The notes beneath the pieces were generated by a model. The model was not told the DNA's origin, did no database searches, and worked only from the letters and a program-made list of their open reading frames with translations. Both the position numbers and the translations under genes were made by a program. This document shows positions 17,402-26,092 of a stretch of DNA of 64,000 nucleotides, in pieces. Position 1 is the first letter of the stretch, and each line of letters begins with the position of its first letter. The DNA comes from a bacterium (GTDB taxonomy: Bacteria > Myxococcota_A > UBA9160 > UBA4427), in the NCBI GenBank assembly GCA_024742285.1, contig JANSYR010000001.1, forward strand, positions 248,001-312,000, written 5' to 3'.

Positions 17402-18639
17402 GCGGCGGACGCGCTCCCGTCGCGCAGCCGCTCGAGATCCGAGCCCGCGGGCTCCTGGAAGACGCGCAGCCCGAACTCCGGGACCATCGCGAGGATCCGG
17501 TCGAAGAGATCCGCCTGGATCCCCTCGTAGGCGATCCAGTTCGTGTCGTTCGAGAAGCAGTAGATCTCGATCGGCACGCCCTGGGGCCCGGCGGACAGCT
17601 GGCGCACGAGCAGGGTGTGACCCGTCTGGTGGATCTTCGGGTGTGCCCGCAGCAGCGCCCAGACCCAGGCGCGGAAGGTGCCGAGATTGGTGAGGCGCCG
17701 CAGATCCGCGGGCAGCCCGGAGCCGAGCTCCGCGTTCGCGCTCTCGAGCTCGTCGGACTTCCCGCGCATGTAGTCCGCGAGCAGCCCCCACTCGGCGAAG
17801 CGCGCCGTCTCCTCGTCGGTCAGGAAGCGCACGCTCTGCAGGTCGAGGGAGACGGATCGTTTGATGCGACGGCCGCCGGATGCCGACATCCCGCGCCAGT
17901 TCTTGAACGAGTCGGCGATCAGCCGGTGGGTCGGGATCGTCGTGATCGTCTTGTCCCAGTTCTGGACCTTGACCGTGTGGAGCGCGACCTCGATCACGTC
18001 GCCGTCGGCGCCCAGATCCGGCATCTCGATCCAGTCGCCCACGCGGATCATGTCGTTGCTGGCGATCTGGATGCTCGCGACGAGCGAGAGGATGGTGTCC
18101 CGGAAGACGAGCAGGAGGACCGCGGTCATGGCGCCGATGCCCGAGACGAAGATCCAGGGCGAGCGGTTCATGAGGGCCGCCAGGATCAGGAGCCCGGCGA
18201 GCAGGTAGACGACGATCGAGACGACCTGGAGGTAGCCCTTGATGGGTCGCTGGCGATATTCCGGATGCCTGTCGTAGATCGCCTGCGCCGCCTCGAGCAC
18301 GCTCGAGATCGCGAGGGCGCCCACGAGGATCATGACCGCGACGCTGATTCGGCGAATTCCGTCGACGAGCACGTCGGGCAGGTTCGGGAAGAAGTTCAGC
18401 CCGTAGTAGACGACGAAGGCAGGCGCCACGTGCGAGATCCGGCCGAAGACGCCGGCCTTCACCAGCTCGTCGTCCCAGTGGGTCTTCGAGCTCTGGACGA
18501 GATTGCGCAGACCCGCGACGAGGGAGATCCGGACCACGAAATAGACGAGGGTCGCGGCGCCGAAGAGGATCGCGAGGTCGATCAGCTCCACCACGGGCTC
18601 TCCCGCCCGTGCGCCGATGCTCTCCAGGAACTCGTCCAT
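17398..18639 (-). CDS. Mechanosensitive ion channel family protein (MscS/YbdG-like)
   Basis: A 413-residue inner-membrane channel. About five membrane helices lie in residues 15-185, then the pore helix and beta-domain signature of MscS (GAMTAVLLLVFRDTILSLVA, IQIASNDMIRVGDWIEMPD, GDVIEVALHTVKVQNWDKT, TTIPTHRLI) and a long C-terminal alpha/beta region. The extended MPDLGADGDVIEV segment and the length are typical of YbdG/MscM-type small-conductance channels. It would release osmolytes during hypo-osmotic shock. It is divergent from uvrA across 154 bases and coupled to the SDR downstream. Confidence 0.92.
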   Translation of the reverse strand: MDEFLESIGARAGEPVVELIDLAILFGAATLVYFVVRISLVAGLRNLVQSSKTHWDDELVKAGVFGRISHVAPAFVVYYGLNFFPNLPDVLVDGIRRISVAVMILVGALAISSVLEAAQAIYDRHPEYRQRPIKGYLQVVSIVVYLLAGLLILAALMNRSPWIFVSGIGAMTAVLLLVFRDTILSLVASIQIASNDMIRVGDWIEMPDLGADGDVIEVALHTVKVQNWDKTITTIPTHRLIADSFKNWRGMSASGGRRIKRSVSLDLQSVRFLTDEETARFAEWGLLADYMRGKSDELESANAELGSGLPADLRRLTNLGTFRAWVWALLRAHPKIHQTGHTLLVRQLSAGPQGVPIEIYCFSNDTNWIAYEGIQADLFDRILAMVPEFGLRVFQEPAGSDLERLRDGSASAA

Positions 18640-18793
18640 CGCTCCCCCCTATCGGGGCGCGCCCGCGGGCGCGCCGTGTGCGAGCGCCGGAGGATATCGA
18701 ACCCCCCGCGCGGCCTCGCCTCGGAGCCCCCGCGACCCGGGGTCTCCCGCGATCCGCGATGGGGTCGCCGGGATTCCCTACGCTCCCCTCCTC

Positions 18794-21721
18794 ATGCCCC
18801 CCGCGAAGAAGACCTCCGGAACCCGCCGAACCTCGTCCCGCCCCCGACGCCCCGAAGAGCTCGACCACATCGAGATCCGGGGCGCACGCGAGCACAACCT
18901 GAAGTCCGTCGACGTCGACCTGCCGAAGAAGCAGCTCGTCGTGATGACCGGCGTCTCGGGCTCGGGCAAGTCGAGCCTCGCCTTCGACACGCTCTACGCC
19001 GAGGGCCAGCGACGCTACGTCGAGAGCCTCTCCGCCTACGCCCGACAGTTCCTCGGGCAGATGGAGAAGCCGCGCTACGACACGATCCGCGGTCTCTCGC
19101 CCACGATCTCGATCGAACAGAAGACGACGGGCAACAACCCCCGCTCGACGGTCGGGACGATCACCGAGATCTCCGACTATCTCCGGGTCCTCTGGGCCCG
19201 GACCGGCAAGCAGCACTGCCACGAATGTGGCGACCGCGTCGAGAGCCAGACCGCGGAGCAGATCGCCAAGACCCTCGCCGCCCGCGGCGACGGCACGCGC
19301 CTCGTCCTGCTCGCCCCGCTCCTCGTGAACCGCAAGGGCGAACACCGGGAGCTGCTCGAAGAAGCGCGACGCGCCGGCTGGCTCCGTCTTCGCGTCGACG
19401 GCGAGATCGTCGAGACGGAGGGTCTCGAGGCCCTCGACAAGCGCAAGAAGCACCACGTCGAGGCCGTGATCGACCGGCTCGTCGTGAAGTCCGGGATCCG
19501 GAGCCGGCTGACCGAGTCCGTCGAGACGGCGCTCCGGATCGGCGACGGCCAGCTGATCGCGAGCGTTCCGCGCGAGGACGACGAAACCTTCTCCGAGACC
19601 GCCGCCTGCGGAAAGTGCGGAATCTCGTTCCCCGAGCTCACCCCGCAGGCCTTCTCCTTCAACAGTCCCCAGGGCATGTGCGGCGACTGCAACGGTCTCG
19701 GCACGCGCTTCGAGATCGATCCCGACCTCGTCGTGCCCGACCCGTCCCTCGCGATCGACGAGGGCGCGGTCAAGCCCTGGGGCGAGGACGTCTCCCAGAA
19801 GGACGGCTGGGGCAGCGGCTTCCGGCGCCAGATCCTGAAGCACCTGAAGATCAGCACGACGAAGCCCTGGTCGAAGTTGACCGACAGGCAGCGCGACCAG
19901 ATCCTCTACGGAACCGGCGAGCGTCGCTACCTCGTCAAGTGGACGGGCAAGGGCAACAGCGGTGGCGGTCAGTTCCACACGACCTGGGAGGGACTGATTC
20001 CGCGGCTCATGCGCCGCTTCCGCGACACCAAGTCCGAAGGCATGAAGCGCTGGTACGGCAAGTACATGGCGAACACCGCCTGCACGACCTGCCACGGCAC
20101 CCGCCTGCGGATCGAGAGCGCCGCCGTCCGCGTCGCCGGACGGACCCTCGTCGAGATCTCCGGCATGACCGTCGACGAGGCGCGCGCCTTCTTCTCGAAG
20201 ATCAAGCTGACCGGGGCGGACCTGAAGATCGCCGCCGAGGTCCTGAAGGAGATCCGCTCGCGGCTCGACTTCCTGGGCGCGGTTGGTCTCGGCTATCTCT
20301 CCCTCGATCGCGCGGGTCCGTCCCTCTCGGGCGGCGAGTCCCAGCGCATCCGGCTCGCCAGCCAGGTCGGCTCCGATCTCACGGGCGTGATCTACATCCT
20401 CGACGAGCCGTCGATCGGGCTCCATCCGCGGGACAACGCGCGCCTCCTCGAGACCCTCGAACGCATGCGCGACATCGGGAATACCGTCGTCGTGGTCGAG
20501 CACGACGAGGAGACGATCCGCGCCGCCGACTACGTCGTCGACTTCGGTCCGGGGGCCGGCGTTCGTGGCGGCGAGCTCGTCCATGCCGGCACGCCGAAGA
20601 GCCTCGAACGCGCGAAGGACTCGCTGACCGGGGCCTACCTCTCCGGTCGGCGGGAGATCGCGATCCCCGCGTCGCGCCGCGTCGCGAAGGGGGCGCTCAA
20701 GATCCATGGCGCCCGAGAGAACAACCTGCGCGACCTCGACGTCGAGATCCCGCTCGGGATCCTCACCGCCGTAACCGGCGTCTCCGGCGCGGGCAAGTCG
20801 ACCCTCGTGAACGACATCCTCTATCCGGCCGCCGCCCGCGAGCTCCACGACAGCACGCGTCGGGTCGGACGGCACGCCGATCTGTCCGGCCTCGAACAGC
20901 TCGACAAGGTGATCGACATCGACCAGCGCCCGATCGGTCGGACGCCGCGCAGCAACCCCGTGACCTACATCAAGGTCTTCGACGAGATCCGCCGCTTCTT
21001 CGCGGCGCTGCCGGAGAGCAAGGTCCACGGCTACAAGCCCGGTCGCTTCTCGTTCAACGTGAAGGGCGGTCGCTGCGAGGCCTGCGAAGGCGACGGCGTG
21101 CGGAAGATCGAGATGCACTTCCTCGCCGACGTCTTCGTCCGATGCGAGCAGTGCCACGGCAAGCGCTTCAACGAGGCGACCCTGCGTGTGCAGTACAAGG
21201 GGCACTCGATCGCGGACGTGCTCGACCTGACGGTCGCCGAGGCCCTCGAGGTGTTCTCGGCGCACCCGAAGATCCGGGGCCCGCTCGAGCTCCTCGAGCG
21301 CGTCGGCCTCGACTACGTCCATCTCGGCCAGCCCTCGCCCACCCTCTCCGGCGGCGAGGCCCAGCGGATCAAGCTCGCGAAGGAGCTGTCGAAGCGCGCG
21401 ACGGGCCAGACCCTCTACATCCTCGACGAACCGACGACGGGCCTGCACTTCGAGGACGTGCGGAAGCTCCTCGCCGTCCTCGACGAGCTCGTGGAGGCGG
21501 GCAACAGCGTCGTCGTGATCGAGCACAACCTCGACGTGATCAAGACGGCGGACTGGCTGATCGACGTCGGGCCGGAGGGCGGCCCGGACGGGGGCGAGAT
21601 CGTCGCCTGCGGCACGCCCGAGGAGGTCGCGAAGGTCAAGGCGTCGCACACGGGCCGGAGCCTGAAGCCGATCTTCACCGCTGCGCGAGGGTCGAAGGCG
21701 CGAAAGCGAAGATCCGCATGA
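18794..21721 (+). CDS. uvrA: Excinuclease ABC subunit A
   Basis: A 975-residue UvrA, the damage-recognition ATPase of nucleotide excision repair. Walker A GVSGSGKSS (residues 53-61) is followed by the UvrA hallmark RRYVESLSAYARQFLGQM; zinc-module cysteines occur in CHECG, CGKCG, CGDC, CTTCHG, and CEAC...CEQCHG; the second Walker A is GVSGAGKS; ABC signatures are LSGGESQR and LSGGEAQR, with ILDEPSIGL and ILDEPTTGL as Walker B. Length is normal for the family. I start at ATG 18794, since upstream in-frame sequence is low complexity and divergent promoter DNA. No uvrB is nearby. Confidence 0.98.
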   Translation: MPPAKKTSGTRRTSSRPRRPEELDHIEIRGAREHNLKSVDVDLPKKQLVVMTGVSGSGKSSLAFDTLYAEGQRRYVESLSAYARQFLGQMEKPRYDTIRGLSPTISIEQKTTGNNPRSTVGTITEISDYLRVLWARTGKQHCHECGDRVESQTAEQIAKTLAARGDGTRLVLLAPLLVNRKGEHRELLEEARRAGWLRLRVDGEIVETEGLEALDKRKKHHVEAVIDRLVVKSGIRSRLTESVETALRIGDGQLIASVPREDDETFSETAACGKCGISFPELTPQAFSFNSPQGMCGDCNGLGTRFEIDPDLVVPDPSLAIDEGAVKPWGEDVSQKDGWGSGFRRQILKHLKISTTKPWSKLTDRQRDQILYGTGERRYLVKWTGKGNSGGGQFHTTWEGLIPRLMRRFRDTKSEGMKRWYGKYMANTACTTCHGTRLRIESAAVRVAGRTLVEISGMTVDEARAFFSKIKLTGADLKIAAEVLKEIRSRLDFLGAVGLGYLSLDRAGPSLSGGESQRIRLASQVGSDLTGVIYILDEPSIGLHPRDNARLLETLERMRDIGNTVVVVEHDEETIRAADYVVDFGPGAGVRGGELVHAGTPKSLERAKDSLTGAYLSGRREIAIPASRRVAKGALKIHGARENNLRDLDVEIPLGILTAVTGVSGAGKSTLVNDILYPAAARELHDSTRRVGRHADLSGLEQLDKVIDIDQRPIGRTPRSNPVTYIKVFDEIRRFFAALPESKVHGYKPGRFSFNVKGGRCEACEGDGVRKIEMHFLADVFVRCEQCHGKRFNEATLRVQYKGHSIADVLDLTVAEALEVFSAHPKIRGPLELLERVGLDYVHLGQPSPTLSGGEAQRIKLAKELSKRATGQTLYILDEPTTGLHFEDVRKLLAVLDELVEAGNSVVVIEHNLDVIKTADWLIDVGPEGGPDGGEIVACGTPEEVAKVKASHTGRSLKPIFTAARGSKARKRRSA

Positions 21722-21734
21722 TCAGGCAGGTCGC

Positions 21735-22268
21735 CTAGCGCGTGACCTCGAGCTCTCCGTCTCCGAACACGAAGTGACACTTCCGCGGTGCGCCGACCTT
21801 CTCGCCGGGGAAGAGGCCGAGCAATCGCCCCCCCTGGCTCTCGATCACGCGACGGGACGCGGGGTTGTCTTCGTCGCAGGTGAGGAGCGCCGTCTCCGTG
21901 CCGGCGGCGCGAAGGATCCGCAGCCCCTCCCGGAGCATCGCCTTCGCGTAGCCCCGACCTCGAGCATCCGGCAGGACGCCGTAGCCGAGATGCCCGCCGA
22001 ACTGGCGGAGATACGCATTCAGCTCTCGCCGCAGCGACAGCCGCCCGACGATCTTCCCCTCGTCCTCGGCGACGAAGAACCAACCCGGAACGCCGCCCTC
22101 GGTCCACGGTTCGTTGCCCTGGTTGAGGGCATCCGTCCGTGAGACGTAGGCCTCGAAGTCGTCGCCGATCGTGTATCCGAGAAGGAAGGGCCAATCCTCG
22201 CGAAGCATCTGCTCCTGAGCGCGGGTCGCCTCCCCTTCGTCGTCGACACGCAGAGGCCGAAGGATCAT
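21735..22268 (-). CDS. GNAT family N-acetyltransferase
   Basis: A 177-residue acetyl-CoA-dependent acyltransferase. The N-terminus MILRPLRVDDEGE is the usual first GNAT strand; the acetyl-CoA site is HLGYGVLPDARGRGYAKAML, with the RGRGYA pyrophosphate loop; the late strand is ALLTCDEDNPASRRVIESQG, seen in many YjaB/RimJ-like members. AGGAG stands seven bases before ATG 22268. The acceptor is unknown. It converges on uvrA with a 13-base gap. Confidence 0.88.
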   Translation of the reverse strand: MILRPLRVDDEGEATRAQEQMLREDWPFLLGYTIGDDFEAYVSRTDALNQGNEPWTEGGVPGWFFVAEDEGKIVGRLSLRRELNAYLRQFGGHLGYGVLPDARGRGYAKAMLREGLRILRAAGTETALLTCDEDNPASRRVIESQGGRLLGLFPGEKVGAPRKCHFVFGDGELEVTR

Positions 22269-22311
22269 GACGAATCTCCTGGCACGTCGGCCGAGGATAT
22301 CAGCGGCCGCG

Positions 22312-23412
22312 CTAGGCGGGCGTCCTTCGCCGTGGATCGAACCACTCGATGATCCGCGCATTCTCTTCGCGCGGATAGGTGTGCGAGAGATCCTCGATCT
22401 CGCGATAGACGAGCGCGGCACCGGCGTCCTCGAACGCGGCCGCGGCCTCCCGAGCCGCCTCGACGGGAAACATCCAGTCGAGCGCGCCGTGCACGAGATA
22501 GATCGGCTTGCCCTGCGCACGACCGAGATCACCGAGGGCCTGCGGCACGGCGTGCAGAGCGCCGCACGCCGGCGCGAGATGGGTGAACGGTCCGTCCGCG
22601 CCGAGGCCGACGAGCCCGGTCATCGTCCCGCCGTCGCTCAGTCCGGTGAGCAGCACGTGGTCCGCGTCCACCTTCCACTCGCTCGACACCCACGCGACCC
22701 TGTCCCGGAGCGGACCCGCGTCGACGTCCGGCGCGGCGAAGGACCACGTCGAGCCCCGCGACGTCGGCGAAAGGAGCAGGAAGCGCCGACTGCGCGCCTC
22801 CCGGAGCCAGGTCCAGAGGAAGTCGGCGCCATTCCCCGATCCGCCGTGGAGGGCGACGACGAGCGGCCACGCCTCGCTCCCGTCGTAGCTCTCGGGCACG
22901 TAGAGATCGAAGCCGCCCCGCGCGTCGGTTTCGCCGGACCGGAAGAGCCCGACCTTCGCGTCGCTCCCGTCCGGCTTCTCGAGCGCGTCGAGCTCGCCGT
23001 GCCGGAAGGACTCCGCGAACCAGGCCGAGATCGGCGGCAGCGCGAGGCGGAGCGGATAGAGCCGCGCCTGCGCCCGGGCGTGATCGTGCATCGCCTTCAG
23101 CACGCCCATCGTCCCCTCGTCGCCGGGATCGACGAAGCGACCGAGCGCGCTCGCAGTCCACTCCGCGGCGCCCAGCAGATCGGCCTGGAACTCCACCAGC
23201 GAGGGATCCGGGAGCGCGGCCTCGGCGAACGCGCCCCGCGCGGCTTCCAGATTCGCGAGGGGCTCGGTCAGGGCGGCCTGGAGCGAGGCGAACGCAGGGG
23301 GATGCAGGCGGCGGAACGCCTTCTCGAGAGCGTCGACGCCGACCAGCAGCGCGGGGCCGAGACGCCCGACCGATTCTCCGAATGCCTGCTGGACCGAGGC
23401 CTCGTCGCCCAT
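22312..23412 (-). CDS. Alpha/beta hydrolase (phospholipase/carboxylesterase-like)
   Basis: A 366-residue enzyme. The first 165 residues are helical and unfamiliar. From about residue 170 there is an alpha/beta hydrolase: WPLVVALHGGSGNGADFLW (oxyanion region), nucleophile elbow GLSDGGTM, acid in HGALDWMFP and catalytic His in DLSHTYP. This second half matches poly(3-hydroxybutyrate) depolymerase/phospholipase-carboxylesterase-type proteins. No signal peptide is visible, so it is probably cytoplasmic. The ATG at 23412 was chosen; the upstream frame is antisense to the FKBP promoter. The helical N-terminal domain is the odd part. Confidence 0.8.
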   Translation of the reverse strand: MGDEASVQQAFGESVGRLGPALLVGVDALEKAFRRLHPPAFASLQAALTEPLANLEAARGAFAEAALPDPSLVEFQADLLGAAEWTASALGRFVDPGDEGTMGVLKAMHDHARAQARLYPLRLALPPISAWFAESFRHGELDALEKPDGSDAKVGLFRSGETDARGGFDLYVPESYDGSEAWPLVVALHGGSGNGADFLWTWLREARSRRFLLLSPTSRGSTWSFAAPDVDAGPLRDRVAWVSSEWKVDADHVLLTGLSDGGTMTGLVGLGADGPFTHLAPACGALHAVPQALGDLGRAQGKPIYLVHGALDWMFPVEAAREAAAAFEDAGAALVYREIEDLSHTYPREENARIIEWFDPRRRTPA

Positions 23413-23547
23413 CGCGCTCCCTTTCGTGGGCGTACGGTATGCTCCCGCGACTTCGGATGCCGCCATGCGGCGGGGGATCCGAGTCACGCCTCTCCATTTC
23501 CAGCGCCCGGCCGACAGGAGACCGTCCTCGGCGGGCCAGGGGGAACC

Positions 23548-24240
23548 ATGTTCTTCGCTCCGCGCTTCTCCGCGACCCGTGTGCTCGCGTCCTCTCTCCT
23601 GTTCGCCCTGGTGACGGGGCAGGCCTTCGCCGCCGATGCGCCGAAGAGCGACGACGAGAAGGCCTTCTACGCGATCGGCACGAGCATGGCTCGCCAGCTC
23701 GAGACGCTGAAGCCGATCAGTGCCCGCGAGATGGACCTCCTGATCGACGGCATGAAGGACGTCGTGAACGGAGAGCCCCTCGCCGTCGAGCAGCAGGAGG
23801 GCGCCAACTACGTCCGCACCCTCGTGACCGCACGCCAGAAGGTCGCCCTCGAGAACGAGAAGGCCGCCGCGGCGGACTTCACGAAGCGCGAGGGGGCGAA
23901 ATCCGGTGCGAAGACCACCGAGTCGGGCCTCGTCTACACCGAGGTGAAGGCCGGCAGCGGGGCCCAGCCGAAGGCGACGGACAAGGTCCGCGTCCACTAC
24001 CACGGCACGCTCCGCGACGGCAGCGTCTTCGACAGCTCCGTCGACAAAGGTCAGCCCGCGGAGTTCCCGCTCAACCGCGTGATCCCGTGCTGGACGGAAG
24101 GCGTGGCCATGATGAAGGTCGGCGGGAAATCGAGTCTCGTCTGCCCGGCGTCGATCGCCTACGGCGACAAGGGCCGCCCGGGAATTCCCGGCGGTGCCGC
24201 TTTGAAGTTCGAAGTCGAGCTGATCGAGATCGTGAAGTAA
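23548..24240 (+). CDS. Periplasmic FKBP-type peptidyl-prolyl isomerase
   Basis: A 230-residue FkpA/Mip-like folding factor. Signal peptide MFFAPRFSATRVLASSLLFA has a cleavage site near AFA-AD; the helical dimerisation domain (residues 30-125, FYAIGTSMARQLETL) precedes the FKBP domain with VRVHYHGTLRDGSVFDSS, FPLNRVIPCWTEGVAMM and YGDKGRPGIPGGAALKFEVE. It catalyses proline isomerisation of exported proteins. AGGGGGAA precedes ATG 23548. A monocistronic layout is likely. Cys in RVIPCW and VCPASIAYG are common in the family. Confidence 0.93.
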   Translation: MFFAPRFSATRVLASSLLFALVTGQAFAADAPKSDDEKAFYAIGTSMARQLETLKPISAREMDLLIDGMKDVVNGEPLAVEQQEGANYVRTLVTARQKVALENEKAAAADFTKREGAKSGAKTTESGLVYTEVKAGSGAQPKATDKVRVHYHGTLRDGSVFDSSVDKGQPAEFPLNRVIPCWTEGVAMMKVGGKSSLVCPASIAYGDKGRPGIPGGAALKFEVELIEIVK

Positions 24241-24261
24241 CGACCGGGCGAGCCGCGCCCC

Positions 24262-24486
24262 CTACTCGACGGGGCGGCAATCCTCGGCGGGGATCGGTCC
24301 GAGCGCGTCGATTCCGGCCTTCTGGAGCCCGCTCGGGGCGACGCGCTCCGCGGCGAGGATCGCCGTGGCAGAGCCCGCCAGGCAGACCGCGATCGCGACC
24401 AAGGGCGCGAAGAGGCGAACGTCGTAGCCGATCCGACGGGCGCGGCGCTTGTGGCGACGGCTCCATCGCGGCTCCAGCTCACCCAT
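24262..24486 (-). CDS. Small single-pass membrane protein, hypothetical
   Basis: A 74-residue protein: a basic N-terminus (RWSRRHKRRARRIGYD) is followed by one hydrophobic helix (LFAPLVAIAVCLAGSATAIL) and a short periplasmic tail ending DCRPVE. The basic flank suggests an N-in orientation or an uncleaved signal anchor. It lies 42 bases downstream of mazG on the same strand and converges on the FKBP gene. I do not recognise the family. It could be an over-called frame, but the layout is gene-like. Confidence 0.5.
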   Translation of the reverse strand: MGELEPRWSRRHKRRARRIGYDVRLFAPLVAIAVCLAGSATAILAAERVAPSGLQKAGIDALGPIPAEDCRPVE

Positions 24487-24528
24487 GGCGAAGTCCCCCC
24501 CGACACGCGGGATGCGCGTCTCCGGGGT

Positions 24529-25266
24529 CTATCGGGTGGCCGTCTTGCCGCCTTGATGCGGTTCTGCTGCCGACAGGGCGGACCGGACGCGCTCGATCTC
24601 CCGGTCGTCCGCCTCGCGCAACGCCTGCTCGGGGTCGATCCGCGCCTCGCGCGCGACGACGGCCAGCGCCCGCAATGCCTCCCCGAGTGCCTGCTGCGCT
24701 CCCGCACCCACGCCGCCTTCGAGCGCCGCGAGTCCCCGCTCGACGACCGCCCGTGCGTCGCTCGGATCCAGCGTTGCCGGAAGGCCCGTCCCGGCGATTC
24801 GTCCCGCGACCTTGGCGCTTCGCGCCAGCGCGGGCAGATGGCGCGGGATGCCCTCGAAGGGATCCGGGGGCGCATCGCCCTCGCCGGCGGCGGCCCGCTC
24901 CGCCGCCTTGATCTCCTCCCAGCTCGCGAGCTGCGCCGCGCTGTCCGGGGGCGCGTCGGCGCTCGCGAAGACGTGCGGGTGGCGACGGACGAGCTTGTCG
25001 GAGATCGCCTCGACGACGCCCTCGAAAGCGAAGAGCCCCTTCTCCTCGGCGATCCGCGCCTGGAAGACCACCTGGAAGAGCAGGTCCCCGAGCTCGTCCC
25101 GGATCGCTTCGGCTTCTCCGCTCGCGATCGCCTCGTCGACCTCGTAGGCCTCCTCGATCGTGAAGGGCGAGATGGAGGCGAAGTCCTGCTCGAGGTCCCA
25201 GGGACAGCCGCCCTCCGGATCCCGCAGACGAGCCATGATGTCGAGGAGGCGCTGGATCCCGGCCAT
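24529..25266 (-). CDS. mazG: Nucleoside triphosphate pyrophosphohydrolase MazG
   Basis: A 245-residue all-alpha NTP pyrophosphatase that hydrolyses (d)NTPs to NMP and PPi, cleaning the nucleotide pool. MazG hallmarks: LLDIMARLRDPEGGCPWDLEQ, TIEEAYEVDEAI (metal-binding Glu pair), ELGDLLFQVVFQARIAEEKG and ISDKLVRRHPHVF. Both tandem MazG modules appear to be present, the second degenerate. The start at ATG 25266 is fixed by the conserved N-terminus. The small membrane protein gene follows on the same strand. Confidence 0.93.
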   Translation of the reverse strand: MAGIQRLLDIMARLRDPEGGCPWDLEQDFASISPFTIEEAYEVDEAIASGEAEAIRDELGDLLFQVVFQARIAEEKGLFAFEGVVEAISDKLVRRHPHVFASADAPPDSAAQLASWEEIKAAERAAAGEGDAPPDPFEGIPRHLPALARSAKVAGRIAGTGLPATLDPSDARAVVERGLAALEGGVGAGAQQALGEALRALAVVAREARIDPEQALREADDREIERVRSALSAAEPHQGGKTATR

Positions 25267-25461
25267 GGGCGCAGTATACCGGCGGGTCGCGCGCACTATG
25301 CGAACGCGATCGCGCTTCAAGATCTGCCAAGGGATGCCGATGGCAGGGACTGCCGGATTGCGTTCCGAGCGGAGTTCTCCAGCCAGGGAGGACTCGCGGG
25401 ACGCCTTCCACGCCCTGGACGCCGCTGCGACGACCCGCATCGGCTGCGAGGACTCGACCGC

Positions 25462-25659
25462 ATGAGCGAGATCCCCCGCGTCAATCCGACCCCGCCGACG
25501 CCGCCGATCCGACCGATCCGGCCGGCGCGCGAAGCCAATCGCGATCGCGAGCGAGCGCGCAAGGAACCCACCCGCGAAGAGGGCGAGGACGAGGACCCGC
25601 CGGGCGGGAACCCGCCCGACGACGACGGACGCGGCGGAAGCATCGACATCAAGGTCTGA
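25462..25659 (+). CDS. Small proline-rich hypothetical protein
   Basis: 65 residues, beginning MSEIPRVNPTPPTPPIRPIR, with a charged middle (NRDRERARKEPTREEGEDED), a Pro/Gly/Asp segment and the ending GGSIDIKV. No known domain; it is likely disordered with a short beta-forming C-terminus. Third positions are G/C-biased as in neighbours. A GAGGACTCG precedes ATG 25462. It stands alone between mazG (divergent) and the csoR operator. The proline-rich start suggests protein-protein contact. Confidence 0.5.
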   Translation: MSEIPRVNPTPPTPPIRPIRPAREANRDRERARKEPTREEGEDEDPPGGNPPDDDGRGGSIDIKV

Positions 25660-25715
25660 CGCGGCTTCCCCTCGGGAACCCTGCCGCGCTGAATGGTCTG
25701 GACTAGACTCCCGCT

Positions 25716-25740
25716 TACCCCCCCCACCAGGGGTGGGATA
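25716..25740. promoter_or_regulatory. Probable CsoR operator upstream of csoR-copA
   Basis: An imperfect inverted repeat: TACCCC runs on the left, then GGGGTGGGATA on the right, 12 bases before the csoR ATG. It has the G/C-tract-flanked-by-TA form of copper-responsive CsoR operators, such as that of Mycobacterium tuberculosis csoR. CsoR would bind here without Cu(I) and leave on copper loading. Confidence 0.75.
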
Positions 25741-25752
25741 GCGAGGCGTCCC

Positions 25753-26088
25753 ATGGCCACCGAGCAACCCGAGCCGATCGAACCCCGCCGCCACGAGGGC
25801 CACGCGGAGGCCCACGCCGCCGCCAACCGCGAGATCGTCCGCCGACTGAAGAGCGTCGAAGGGCACGTCCGGGGGATCACGCGCATGGTTGAGGACGATG
25901 CCTACTGCATCGACGTCCTCAAGCAGCTGAAGGCCGTCCGCGCCGCCCTCGACCGCGCCGGCGAGCTCGCACTCGAGACCCATCTCTCGACCTGCGTGAC
26001 CGATGGCCTGCGGAGCGACGACGAAGTCGAACGCGCGCGGGTGATCCGAGAGATTCTCGACGTGTTCCGGGCGAACGCGAAGCGCTGA
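25753..26088 (+). CDS. csoR: Copper-sensing transcriptional repressor, CsoR family
   Basis: A 111-residue all-helical DUF156 repressor. The Cu(I)-binding triad is Cys52 (AYCIDVLKQ), His77 and Cys81 (THLSTC); the spacings 25 and 4 are exactly those of CsoR (Cys-His-Cys) and differ from the RcnR/FrmR pattern. The DNA-binding face REIVRRLKSVEGHVRGITRM is intact. The start ATG 25753 lies just after the operator, and the gene ends four bases before copA. It should autoregulate itself and copA. The N-terminal 25 residues are His/Ala-rich and may add metal ligands. Confidence 0.93.
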   Translation: MATEQPEPIEPRRHEGHAEAHAAANREIVRRLKSVEGHVRGITRMVEDDAYCIDVLKQLKAVRAALDRAGELALETHLSTCVTDGLRSDDEVERARVIREILDVFRANAKR

Positions 26089-26092
26089 TCCG

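Noticed and set aside
16649-21738. Very long open frames antisense to or overlapping uvrA and the MscS gene
   Set aside because: They are by-products of high GC content: arginine/aspartate/glycine-rich translations without motifs, covering well-identified genes on the other strand. Only the last 250 codons of the minus-strand frame form a real gene (the SDR).
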